Of a stretch of 5,401 nt of DNA, positions 1 to 5,396 are shown piece by piece. Location: positions 1-5,401 of the forward strand of contig SKNI01000186.1 in NCBI GenBank assembly GCA_007120615.1. The letters are read 5' to 3'. This DNA comes from Myxococcales bacterium. GTDB lineage: Bacteria > Myxococcota_A > Bradymonadia > Bradymonadales > Bradymonadaceae. The stretch's first letter is position 1. The number at the start of each line of letters is the position of its first letter. A model generated the notes under the pieces. That model searched no databases. It saw nothing but the letters and a program-made list of their open reading frames with translations, and had not been told where the DNA came from. The position numbers and the translations under genes are program-made.

Positions 1-13
1 CCTGAGTTGGTCT

Positions 14-28
14 TCTTTTGCGAAAAGA
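14..28. repeat. short perfect palindrome upstream of the -35 box
   Basis: TCTTTTGCGAAAAGA forms a 6-bp inverted repeat around a GCG centre. It ends two bases before the -35 hexamer of the predicted promoter at 31-59. That position would suit an operator or upstream activator site, but the arms are AT-rich and short enough to arise by chance. No regulator can be assigned from the sequence. Confidence 0.25.
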
Positions 29-30
29 GC

Positions 31-59
31 TTGGAAAAAGATTCCAGTCTCATTAGAAT
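31..59 (+). promoter_or_regulatory. predicted sigma70-type promoter for the small ORF
   Basis: A -35 box TTGGAA (31-36) and a -10 box TAGAAT (54-59) are separated by exactly 17 nt. The -10 box matches the consensus at five of six positions and the -35 box at four of six. Transcription would begin near 65-67. That gives a leader of about 105 nt before the ATG at 171. This is the best promoter-like sequence in the leader. The organism's own sigma factor preference is unknown, so the call rests on the general bacterial consensus. Confidence 0.5.
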
Positions 60-66
60 AATACAG

Positions 67-98
67 GAAGGTTGTAACCCGTTCGCTGGTTATCCTTC
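67..98 (+). promoter_or_regulatory. imperfect stem-loop at the predicted 5' end of the leader
   Basis: GAAGG (67-71) pairs with CCTTC (94-98), and TAACC (75-79) pairs with GGTTA (88-92). Between the two helices is a 3-by-1 internal loop, and the apical loop is 8 nt (80-87). No U-run follows, so it is a poor intrinsic terminator. It starts within a base or two of the predicted transcription start, so it may be a 5' stabilising or regulatory stem. It could instead be the decayed terminator of a gene left of the window. No known riboswitch class is recognised. Confidence 0.35.
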
Positions 99-158
99 TT
101 GAAGTCGGCGAAAGAGTCTTCGTCGGTCCGATTCGAGATCGCTGCTGCCAGAGCATCG

Positions 159-164
159 AAGGAG
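159..164 (+). promoter_or_regulatory. ribosome binding site that decides the start of the small ORF
   Basis: AAGGAG lies 6 nt before the ATG at 171, which is near-ideal Shine-Dalgarno spacing. The longer in-frame alternative, TTG at 99, has no comparable site at a workable distance. This supports the shorter 64-residue product. Confidence 0.65.
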
Positions 165-170
165 TTCGAT

Positions 171-365
171 ATGCTGCCCGAACACATCATTTATGACGAA
201 ATGAAACGCGAACGAGCCGGCGAATGGCAACCGGAAGCACTTCGGCTTCCTTTGCATGTCCCGCAAACGGATTCCCAGGAACACACCGAGGAATCCGAGG
301 AAGAAACCTCCGGTCGCGGTGTAATTATCATTGATATGAATGAAGGTTATTCGATCGTGGAGTGA
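171..365 (+). CDS. small acidic hypothetical protein (64 aa)
   Basis: I do not recognise a named family. The predicted 64-residue protein has three parts: a charged N-terminal stretch, a proline/leucine segment at residues 21-32 (PEALRLPLHVPQ), and a very acidic, probably disordered run at about 33-46. It ends with a short hydrophobic strand, RGVIIIDM (49-56), close to the C-terminus. There is no signal peptide, membrane segment or cysteine pair, so it is probably cytosolic. I chose ATG 171 because AAGGAG sits 6 nt upstream. The frame stays open back to a TTG at 99, which would give 88 residues but has no good ribosome binding site. A good promoter upstream and a strong terminator downstream make it look like a single-gene transcript. 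The ordered-disordered-ordered layout resembles a small adaptor or interaction protein, but no function can be claimed. Confidence 0.6.
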   Translation: MLPEHIIYDEMKRERAGEWQPEALRLPLHVPQTDSQEHTEESEEETSGRGVIIIDMNEGYSIVE

Positions 366-402
366 TTGTAGCGCTCGATCGGACCTGATTTCCGAAAATT
401 TC

Positions 403-437
403 AAAGGCCGTCCTCTATCTTGAGGATGGCCTTTTTT
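403..437 (+). terminator. strong intrinsic terminator after the small ORF
   Basis: A 13-bp stem (403-415 with 422-434, including one G-U pair at 410/427) closes on a 6-nt loop. The T-run covers 432-437, and its first three bases pair with the A's at the base of the stem. It lies 38 nt past the stop codon at 363-365 and should separate the small gene from the downstream pair. The opposite strand lacks a matching U-run, so it is mainly one-directional. Confidence 0.88.
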
Positions 438-448
438 CGTTATTGCGC

Positions 449-478
449 TTGCCTCTGGTGTGATATCTCGCGTACAAA
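449..478 (+). promoter_or_regulatory. weak candidate promoter for the two-gene unit
   Basis: TTGCCT (449-454) and TACAAA (473-478) are 18 nt apart, each matching four of six consensus positions. They lie between the terminator and the ATG at 515 and would give a leader of about 30 nt. A promoter is expected here because the upstream terminator is strong, but the match is modest. An alternative -10 with a TG extension (TGATATCTC, 461-469) lacks a well-placed -35. The rest of 366-514 holds only the terminator and the ribosome binding site. Confidence 0.3.
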
Positions 479-501
479 ACCGGCAGTTCAAGACGCCGAG
501 C

Positions 502-507
502 GAGGAG
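502..507 (+). promoter_or_regulatory. ribosome binding site of the L7/L12-domain gene
   Basis: GAGGAG lies 7 nt before the ATG at 515. It is a strong Shine-Dalgarno match at good spacing and supports that start. Confidence 0.7.
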
Positions 508-514
508 TTCTACT

Positions 515-1855
515 ATGGATGTGACGAGCATTTCAAAATGGCAACAGATCTTTGACGATCTCGTCATTGAGTTATCGGAAACAAATCCCCCGGAAGCTCA
601 GAGCGGAACCTGGCATGAGGCGCTGGCCAGATTTTCACGCCATAGCTTTGCAAGGCTTCTACTTACTGCCGATGAGCGGGACCTCACCCTTCGTCTGGAA
701 GCCGTCCTTGGTCCGGGGGACTCCAGGGCCTCTCTTTTGGCCGAAGCCCTAAAAAAACGCCTTCAACGAGTCAGCGAAACCGATTGGACCGCTGCCACCG
801 ACGAATCTCCCTGGATCTTCACCGCGACATTTCCCGCCGACGGTGAACGCTCGGAGGAACTTGTCGGTCGTCTCCTTCGAGATATTCTCTCGCTGAGCGA
901 TGAATTTGAGAGAATTTCCACCGCTGACCAGTGGCTCTCGGTGCTTGGAAAACCCCGTGGTGACGAAGAGCCCGACGATGCCTCCTCGAGCCCAGATACT
1001 GAAGAAGAACCGTCTGGATCCCCTTTTGAGACCATCGGCGACGGCTCCTTCTGCGAGGAAGGAGCGACGATTGTCGCTACTGACGTCCAACGCAGCGACG
1101 ACTCGTTGATACTGGGCCTGGGGTTCTCCCAGGTGCTCCCTCCTCGTCAGATCGATGCCCTCCAGGATGGACTGGAGGCTCATATCCACACCAAATTCGA
1201 CGCTCAGGTCCGCCTTGCGGACGAAGAAGTAGAACTTGATATTTCATCATCGGCCAGGACCGTTTTAACCCTTCGCATTCTCATCGGGGGCTATCCCGAT
1301 GGACTCTCCTCCCTCTCCGACGAGCTCCGCTCTTTTCTGGAGCGCCTCGATAAATTCTCCTCCCTGGGTGTAGATCTCTTTGAATACCTCGGGGTCAGCG
1401 ACACCGTTCTCGACAGCTACAGCGGCGCGCCTTCCCAACCCCTGACCCGCCGGACTCCCTCTGACGACTCCGCAGAACCGAGGAGATCGCAGGTGCCTTC
1501 AGAAGGCGGCGATGACGGCTTTGTCTTTGATTTTGGAGCATCCAAACAATCCCCCGCTCGAGATTCGCTCCACCCCGGTGAGTTCAACGACCCCCGCCTT
1601 CAGCGCGAGGATGCCGAAACCCCGCTGGTCGATATGGTTCTTCGCCACCCCGGATATTCCGATCGACGTATCGGCCAGGTTTTGAGTATCCTATTATCCA
1701 TCGAGTACCATGACGCCATCAATATCGCCGAATCCGCCCCCTGTGTGATCGCCTGGGGACTGGGCCGACAACGAGCTCACTCCTTTAAGGAAGTCATCGA
1801 ATCCGCGGGAGGAAAAGCAGTTCTGGTGGAGCCCGGGACCTTCGGTGAACGATAA
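515..1855 (+). CDS. multidomain protein with C-terminal ribosomal L7/L12-like domain (446 aa)
   Basis: Most of this protein has no name I recognise, but its last part is clear. Residues about 369-438 align without gaps to the C-terminal domain of ribosomal L7/L12: VDMVL, then G380, a helix, the ESAP motif (406-409), G415, K425 and A431-G432. Basic residues that L7/L12 uses at its factor-binding face appear replaced (judged from my memory of the E. coli protein), so it is not a ribosomal stalk protein. Before it lie two mixed segments, about 40-140 and 196-295, each predicted strand-helix-strand-strand-helix. They are separated by an acidic Ser/Pro/Glu-rich linker (146-176) and followed by a Ser/Pro/Arg-rich linker (296-366) containing FVFDFG (336-341). 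There is no signal peptide or membrane segment, so it should be cytosolic. The next gene starts 39 nt downstream on the same strand, suggesting a shared operon. I infer an adaptor or partner role for the downstream STAND ATPase; this is unproven. Confidence 0.85.
   Translation: MDVTSISKWQQIFDDLVIELSETNPPEAQSGTWHEALARFSRHSFARLLLTADERDLTLRLEAVLGPGDSRASLLAEALKKRLQRVSETDWTAATDESPWIFTATFPADGERSEELVGRLLRDILSLSDEFERISTADQWLSVLGKPRGDEEPDDASSSPDTEEEPSGSPFETIGDGSFCEEGATIVATDVQRSDDSLILGLGFSQVLPPRQIDALQDGLEAHIHTKFDAQVRLADEEVELDISSSARTVLTLRILIGGYPDGLSSLSDELRSFLERLDKFSSLGVDLFEYLGVSDTVLDSYSGAPSQPLTRRTPSDDSAEPRRSQVPSEGGDDGFVFDFGASKQSPARDSLHPGEFNDPRLQREDAETPLVDMVLRHPGYSDRRIGQVLSILLSIEYHDAINIAESAPCVIAWGLGRQRAHSFKEVIESAGGKAVLVEPGTFGER
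632..1399 (+). other. possible tandem duplicated alpha/beta domain within the 446-aa protein
   Basis: Residues about 40-140 and 196-295 show the same predicted order: a hydrophobic strand (LTLRLEAVLG; LILGLGFSQVL), an amphipathic helix, two strands (ending WIFTATF; TVLTLRILIGG), then a long helix (EELVGRLLRDILSLSDEFE; LSDELRSFLERLDKF). Sequence identity between the two is low, so duplication is a structural guess. The arrangement loosely recalls YbjN or type III secretion chaperone-like folds, without a decisive motif. Confidence 0.35.
1619..1828 (+). other. L7/L12 C-terminal-like domain
   Basis: This codes for residues 369-438 of the 446-aa protein. A gap-free alignment with the E. coli L7/L12 C-terminal domain (recalled from memory) over about 66 residues keeps D373, L376, G380, A401, the ESAP motif at 406-409, G415, A421, K425, E429 and A431-G432. 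Hydrophobic core positions are conserved in type. The fold is shared with the protease adaptor ClpS. Confidence 0.75.
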
Positions 1856-1873
1856 CCAGTAGCGCTCCTTCGC

Positions 1874-1886
1874 CTTCTGCGAGAAG
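1874..1886 (+). promoter_or_regulatory. ribosome binding site inside a small hairpin before the STAND gene
   Basis: CTTCT (1874-1878) pairs with AGAAG (1882-1886) around a GCG loop. The presumed Shine-Dalgarno sequence GAGAAG (1881-1886), 8 nt before the ATG at 1895, lies almost wholly in the 3' arm. The stem is only 5 bp, so its effect may be small. It could lower translation of the large ATPase unless ribosomes leaving the upstream gene open it. Confidence 0.35.
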
Positions 1887-1894
1887 ATCCGGCC

Positions 1895-2119
1895 ATGAAT
1901 TGCCCCTATTGTGGAACCGCCCATCCCGAACCGGCCAAAGCCTGCCGCCGGTGTGCCTCGAAACTCCCGGAATCCAGGTGCAAAGCCTGCAAGGTATCGA
2001 TCGAATGGGAGAGCACCTATTGCGACCGCTGCCGTCCGGAGAACGACGCCGAAAAAGAGAGCTGCCCCGCCTGCGGCACTCTAAACGATCCGGAAGCTGA
2101 TTATTGTGAGCGCTGTGGC
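1895..2119 (+). other. three tandem zinc ribbons
   Basis: This encodes residues 1-75 of the STAND protein. Six CxxC knuckles pair into three ribbons: CPYC with CRRC, CKAC with CDRC, and CPAC with CERC. All twelve cysteines are present, so all three should bind zinc. Such ribbons at the N-terminus of bacterial regulators usually serve for protein or nucleic acid contact. Confidence 0.88.
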
Positions 2120-4783
2120 TCTCCGATGGCCGTTATCACTCGCGTCGTCACCACCGGTGATGGTGGCGAGAAGCTCGACCCCTGGCGGGTCTACGGCGTG
2201 GAGACCACCCTGGTGGGTCGCGACGATGATCTCCGGGTCCTCCACGAGATGCTCGATGAAGTCGAAGCATCTAACGCCCTTCGACTGGTCCTCATCGCCG
2301 GCAAACAGGGACTGGGAAAGAGCCGCCTGCTTGCTGAATTCGAGCGCCGCCTGGAGAACTCCTTCTGCAACGCCGTGATCCTTCGCGGAGTGTGCCGGGA
2401 AGAGGTCGGCGGGGCGTTCGCGGTCATCTCCAGAATGCTCCGAACCCATTTCTATATCCCCGATCAAGCCCCTCCGGAGATGGCGCGAAGAAACCTGGTC
2501 GACGCCGTGACGCTCTTGGTCGGCGAACGAAGCGAGCCCGTCAGTCGTCAGCTCGGCGAGTTAATGGGGCTGCCCTTTCCCGACAAAGAGGAGATCACAG
2601 AAGAAACGGTCCCTCGCCAGCGTGAAATCACAGCCTTTAAGGCCGTGGAAGCCATCCTGAGAGCCGACGCCCGGAATAATCCTCTCCTTTTTATTCTCGA
2701 TGACGTCCACCTCGCTCCCGATGCCACATTGCGGCTGTTAATTCATCTCATTGAGGCGCTAAAAGATTCACCGATCTTCTTCGTCCTCAGCCAGCTCACC
2801 GGAGCCCGGCGGGTCATCCCCCCGAGGACTGCAAATATCGAGCTGGAACTCGCTCCCCTGAGCGATTACGAGGTTCGCCGCCACATCACCGATACCCTTC
2901 GGCTGGCCGACTCCATCCCCGACTCACTGGTGGAGAATATCGTCGACGCCGCTCTCGGAAACCCCCTGGCCGTCGAAGAAATCCTGCGAATCTTCATCGC
3001 CGAAGGGATCATCGATACTCGCACCGAGCCCTGGAAGATCGACGTCGACCGGGTGGACGATATCGAGATGCCCACCACCATGGAGGCCACCGTCGAAGCC
3101 CGCCTGGCGGGGTTGACCGACGAGGAGCGACGAGGCCTGGAGATGGCCTCCTGTGTCGGCAACCTCTTCTGGGGCAAATTGTTGCGCTGTCTCGACAGCG
3201 TTCGCCTCAACGCTAACGGTGAACTCTCCGAGCCCTGGCTGGCGCTGGGAGCCGATCACCGCCGTCCCATCGACGATGTTCTGGAGAGTCTGGAGCGAAA
3301 AGACATCATTCGCCGCCAGCCCGAGAGTCGAATTCCCGGAGAGGAAGAGTTCTTTTTTAAGCACCGCCTGGAGCGGGAGACACTCTATCGAGGTCTGCCT
3401 CCTCGCGTTCGTCAGCGGTACCATCGATTGGTCGCTCAGTGGATGGACAATGCCGTCGACAGTAACTCCGACGGAGCGGCCGAGTTTATCGCCCGTCATT
3501 ACGCCCAGGCTCGCTGCCTGCGCCGAGCCGGTGAAAAATTTCTCTCCGCCGGCGACGACGCTCTTCGTCATCACGCAAATCGCAAAGCCATCGAACTCTA
3601 CGTCGAAGCGTTGAGCTGCCTGACCGACGCCGAGATCAATCTGAAGATGCGGGCCTTCCACGATCTGGGAAGTGTCCACGAGCTCCTCGGAGAGCACGAC
3701 CAGGCCATGACCTATTACCAGGACATGGCCCGCTACGCCTGGCTTATCGGTGATGACGCCAAAGGAGGGGCAGCCCTCAATAAGATCGGTCGAGCCCTTC
3801 GGGGACTGGGCCGCTACGATAAATCCCTGGAGGTCTTCAGCCGCGCACTACACCTCTTTCGTAAGGTCGAAGACGAGCGCGGCGTCGCCAGCACCCTCGA
3901 TGATCTCGGTAAAATCCACTGGATCCGCGGTCATCAGGCCAGAGCACTCGAATATTATCTGGCAGCACTCGAGATGCGACGCTCTCTTGAGGATAAGCGC
4001 TCCATCGCCCTTAGCCTCAGTCATATCGGCTCGCTGAAATTGGAGCGCGGCGATCTTCGCGACGCCATGGTCTACTTTCGGGAAGCTCTGGATCTTCGAA
4101 AAGCCTCCAAAGATCGTCAGGGCACCGCCAGCAGCTATAACGACCTGGCCGCACTTTGCGCCGAACAAGGCAAATACGAAAAGGCCCTGCCCCTCTACGA
4201 TGAAGCCCTTGTGATCGCCCGAGAAATCGGATTCCGAGGACTGGAAGCGGCGGTCCTCAACAACCGAGGCGAAGCACTCATCGCTCTGAAGCGGCGCCCG
4301 GAAGCACGCGATCACCTCCTGAAAGCCCGAGAGTTGGCCATCCAGATTGGGCAACGTCGCGTTATCTTTGACACCCTTCGAAACCTCGCCAAAGTTGCCG
4401 TCAGCGAGGCCAATCGCAAACGAGCACTGGAGTTGATCGCCGACGCACTGGACATCGCAACAGAGCTCGACTCCCGCACCCTCATCGCACTTGCTGAACT
4501 GACCCGGGCTGAAGTCCACGCCGAATATATCTTCGACCCCTCCCTCAAAGAAGAGAGCGCCCAGGAGGCTACCAGCGCCTTTACTCGCGCCATCGACTTT
4601 CTCACGGAGACCGGAAACGACGTGCACCTGGCCAACGCTATGGCCGCCTTCGGAAATTTTCTGGTGGAAAGCGGAGAGGTCGATGACGGACGCCAGAACC
4701 TCGAGGATGCTGCCTCAATCTACGCCCGGCTTAAGATGTCCAAGCATCTGGGCGACACCAAGAAGGTCCTGGCACGGATCTGA
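1895..4783 (+). CDS. triple zinc-ribbon STAND ATPase with TPR array (962 aa)
   Basis: This is a large cytosolic signalling ATPase. Three zinc ribbons come first, with cysteine pairs C3/C6 and C17/C20, C29/C32 and C43/C46, and C57/C60 and C71/C74. An AAA_16/STAND module follows: the entry motif LVGRDDDL (106-113), Walker A GKQGLGKS (136-143, K142), Walker B LFILDD (265-270) followed by VH, and GNPLAVEEIL (355-364). A winged-helix-like part ends in FFFKHRLERETLY (486-498). From about 538 there are roughly ten TPRs running to the C-terminus. STAND ATPases are switches that often oligomerise on ligand binding, with TPRs as sensor or docking surface. Relatives are often fused to adenylate cyclases, kinases or LuxR DNA-binding domains; none is present here, so the output must come from a partner or from the ribbons. 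The start is supported by the first cysteine at residue 3. The gene lies 39 nt after the L7/L12-domain gene, probably in one operon. The family call is firm; ligand and target are unknown. Confidence 0.92.
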   Translation: MNCPYCGTAHPEPAKACRRCASKLPESRCKACKVSIEWESTYCDRCRPENDAEKESCPACGTLNDPEADYCERCGSPMAVITRVVTTGDGGEKLDPWRVYGVETTLVGRDDDLRVLHEMLDEVEASNALRLVLIAGKQGLGKSRLLAEFERRLENSFCNAVILRGVCREEVGGAFAVISRMLRTHFYIPDQAPPEMARRNLVDAVTLLVGERSEPVSRQLGELMGLPFPDKEEITEETVPRQREITAFKAVEAILRADARNNPLLFILDDVHLAPDATLRLLIHLIEALKDSPIFFVLSQLTGARRVIPPRTANIELELAPLSDYEVRRHITDTLRLADSIPDSLVENIVDAALGNPLAVEEILRIFIAEGIIDTRTEPWKIDVDRVDDIEMPTTMEATVEARLAGLTDEERRGLEMASCVGNLFWGKLLRCLDSVRLNANGELSEPWLALGADHRRPIDDVLESLERKDIIRRQPESRIPGEEEFFFKHRLERETLYRGLPPRVRQRYHRLVAQWMDNAVDSNSDGAAEFIARHYAQARCLRRAGEKFLSAGDDALRHHANRKAIELYVEALSCLTDAEINLKMRAFHDLGSVHELLGEHDQAMTYYQDMARYAWLIGDDAKGGAALNKIGRALRGLGRYDKSLEVFSRALHLFRKVEDERGVASTLDDLGKIHWIRGHQARALEYYLAALEMRRSLEDKRSIALSLSHIGSLKLERGDLRDAMVYFREALDLRKASKDRQGTASSYNDLAALCAEQGKYEKALPLYDEALVIAREIGFRGLEAAVLNNRGEALIALKRRPEARDHLLKARELAIQIGQRRVIFDTLRNLAKVAVSEANRKRALELIADALDIATELDSRTLIALAELTRAEVHAEYIFDPSLKEESAQEATSAFTRAIDFLTETGNDVHLANAMAAFGNFLVESGEVDDGRQNLEDAASIYARLKMSKHLGDTKKVLARI
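3650..4732 (+). repeat. TPR array with exact 40-residue period
   Basis: This encodes residues 586-946 of the STAND protein. The same helix position (the Gly/Ala of the DLGxxH-type motif) recurs at residues 592, 632, 672, 712, 752, 792, 832 and 872, exactly 40 apart (120 nt). After an insertion of 8 residues a further unit follows at 920. A degenerate unit ahead of the array, at about 538-578, fits the same register (A552). A 40-residue period, rather than the classic 34, marks the long-helix TPR class seen in LGN-like and STAND proteins. Confidence 0.88.
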
Positions 4784-4784
4784 T

Positions 4785-5396
4785 CTATTCCACCTCAGCG
4801 ATGAAATTCTTCAGTAATTTTACACCCAGGGGGGTCAGAATCGACTCCGGGTGAAATTGCACCCCGAACACGGGCACGTCTCGAAGTTTTAGCCCCATAA
4901 CAAATCCGTCACTCCAGGCATTTTCTTCCAGCTCTTCGGGCAGCTCTCCGACCACCAGACTGTGGTACCGAGCAGCGGGAAACTCCCTCGGCATCCCCCT
5001 GAAAAGCCCGCTGCCATCGTGCTCAATGGTGGTGGCCATTCCGTGAACCGGGCGTCGATTGGGCTCGACCACACCGCCAAAAGCAAAGGCGATCGCCTGG
5101 TGGCCAAGACAGACCCCGAGGATTGGAATTCGCCTGTGAAAATGACGAATGGCCTCTACCGAAATCCCCGCATCCCGGGGATGTCCAGGACCCGGCGAGA
5201 TGATCAGGGCTGCCGGATCCCAGGACTTCAATTGCTCCAGATCAACCTCATCACTTCGAACCACGGCACAAACTTCTCCCGCTTCGCCGAGTCGATGTGC
5301 CAGGTTATAGACGAAGGAATCTCGATTATCGAGAATGATGACCTGACCGGGCCTGGACGGCTCCCACCTCCTCTTAAATTTCAACGAAATAGACAC
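4785..5396 (-). CDS. pabA/trpG: anthranilate/aminodeoxychorismate synthase component II (glutamine amidotransferase)
   Basis: This class I glutamine amidotransferase releases ammonia from glutamine for a chorismate-binding partner. The partner is TrpE, giving anthranilate for tryptophan, or PabB, giving aminodeoxychorismate for folate. The catalytic triad is visible: C96 in GVCLGHQ (94-100), with H182 and E184 in FHPES (181-185). Also present are the N-terminal IILDNRDSFVYNL (20-32), SPGPGHP (67-73), HGM (118-120, where HGK is usual) and RYHSLVV (143-149). The length of 203 residues is slightly above the usual 190-200, because about 18 charged residues precede the usual first strand. The start used is GTG at 5396, only five bases from the window edge. 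The frame is open to that edge, so the true start, or a fused upstream TrpE/PabB domain, may lie outside. Sequence alone does not separate TrpG from PabA, and the enzyme may serve both. It converges on the STAND gene. Confidence 0.95.
   Translation of the reverse strand: MSISLKFKRRWEPSRPGQVIILDNRDSFVYNLAHRLGEAGEVCAVVRSDEVDLEQLKSWDPAALIISPGPGHPRDAGISVEAIRHFHRRIPILGVCLGHQAIAFAFGGVVEPNRRPVHGMATTIEHDGSGLFRGMPREFPAARYHSLVVGELPEELEENAWSDGFVMGLKLRDVPVFGVQFHPESILTPLGVKLLKNFIAEVE

Noticed and set aside
67..98. Rho-independent terminator of a gene left of the window
   Set aside because: The stem is interrupted and no U-run follows, so it was kept only as a leader stem-loop.
99..365. Longer 88-codon version of the small gene starting at TTG 99
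   Set aside because: There is no ribosome binding site at a workable distance from TTG 99, while ATG 171 has AAGGAG 6 nt upstream. The longer form cannot be fully excluded.
351..381. Direct repeat TCGATCG around the stop of the small gene
   Set aside because: The 7-mer is short, contains a palindrome common in GC-rich DNA, and one copy is coding.
90..491. Open minus-strand frame of 133 codons opposite the small gene
   Set aside because: It runs through the terminator and both promoter regions, has no ribosome binding site, and its translation is low-complexity and unlike any family I know.
515..1855. Gene for ribosomal protein L7/L12
   Set aside because: Only the last 70 residues resemble it. 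The protein is far longer than L7/L12 (about 120 residues), lacks its N-terminal dimerisation region, and no ribosomal genes lie nearby.
2924..3697. Long minus-strand open frame (257 codons) opposite the STAND gene
   Set aside because: It is a mirror of a strongly supported coding region with clear ATPase-family motifs; the codon bias of the real gene leaves the antisense frame free of stops.
3848..4627. Long minus-strand open frame (259 codons) opposite the TPR array
   Set aside because: The plus strand encodes a regular TPR array here. The antisense frame is a by-product of repeated codons and shows no recognisable domain.
3650..4732. DNA tandem repeat or minisatellite with 120-nt period
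   Set aside because: The period is visible in the protein, but the DNA units are strongly diverged, so it is an old protein repeat and not a recent DNA array.
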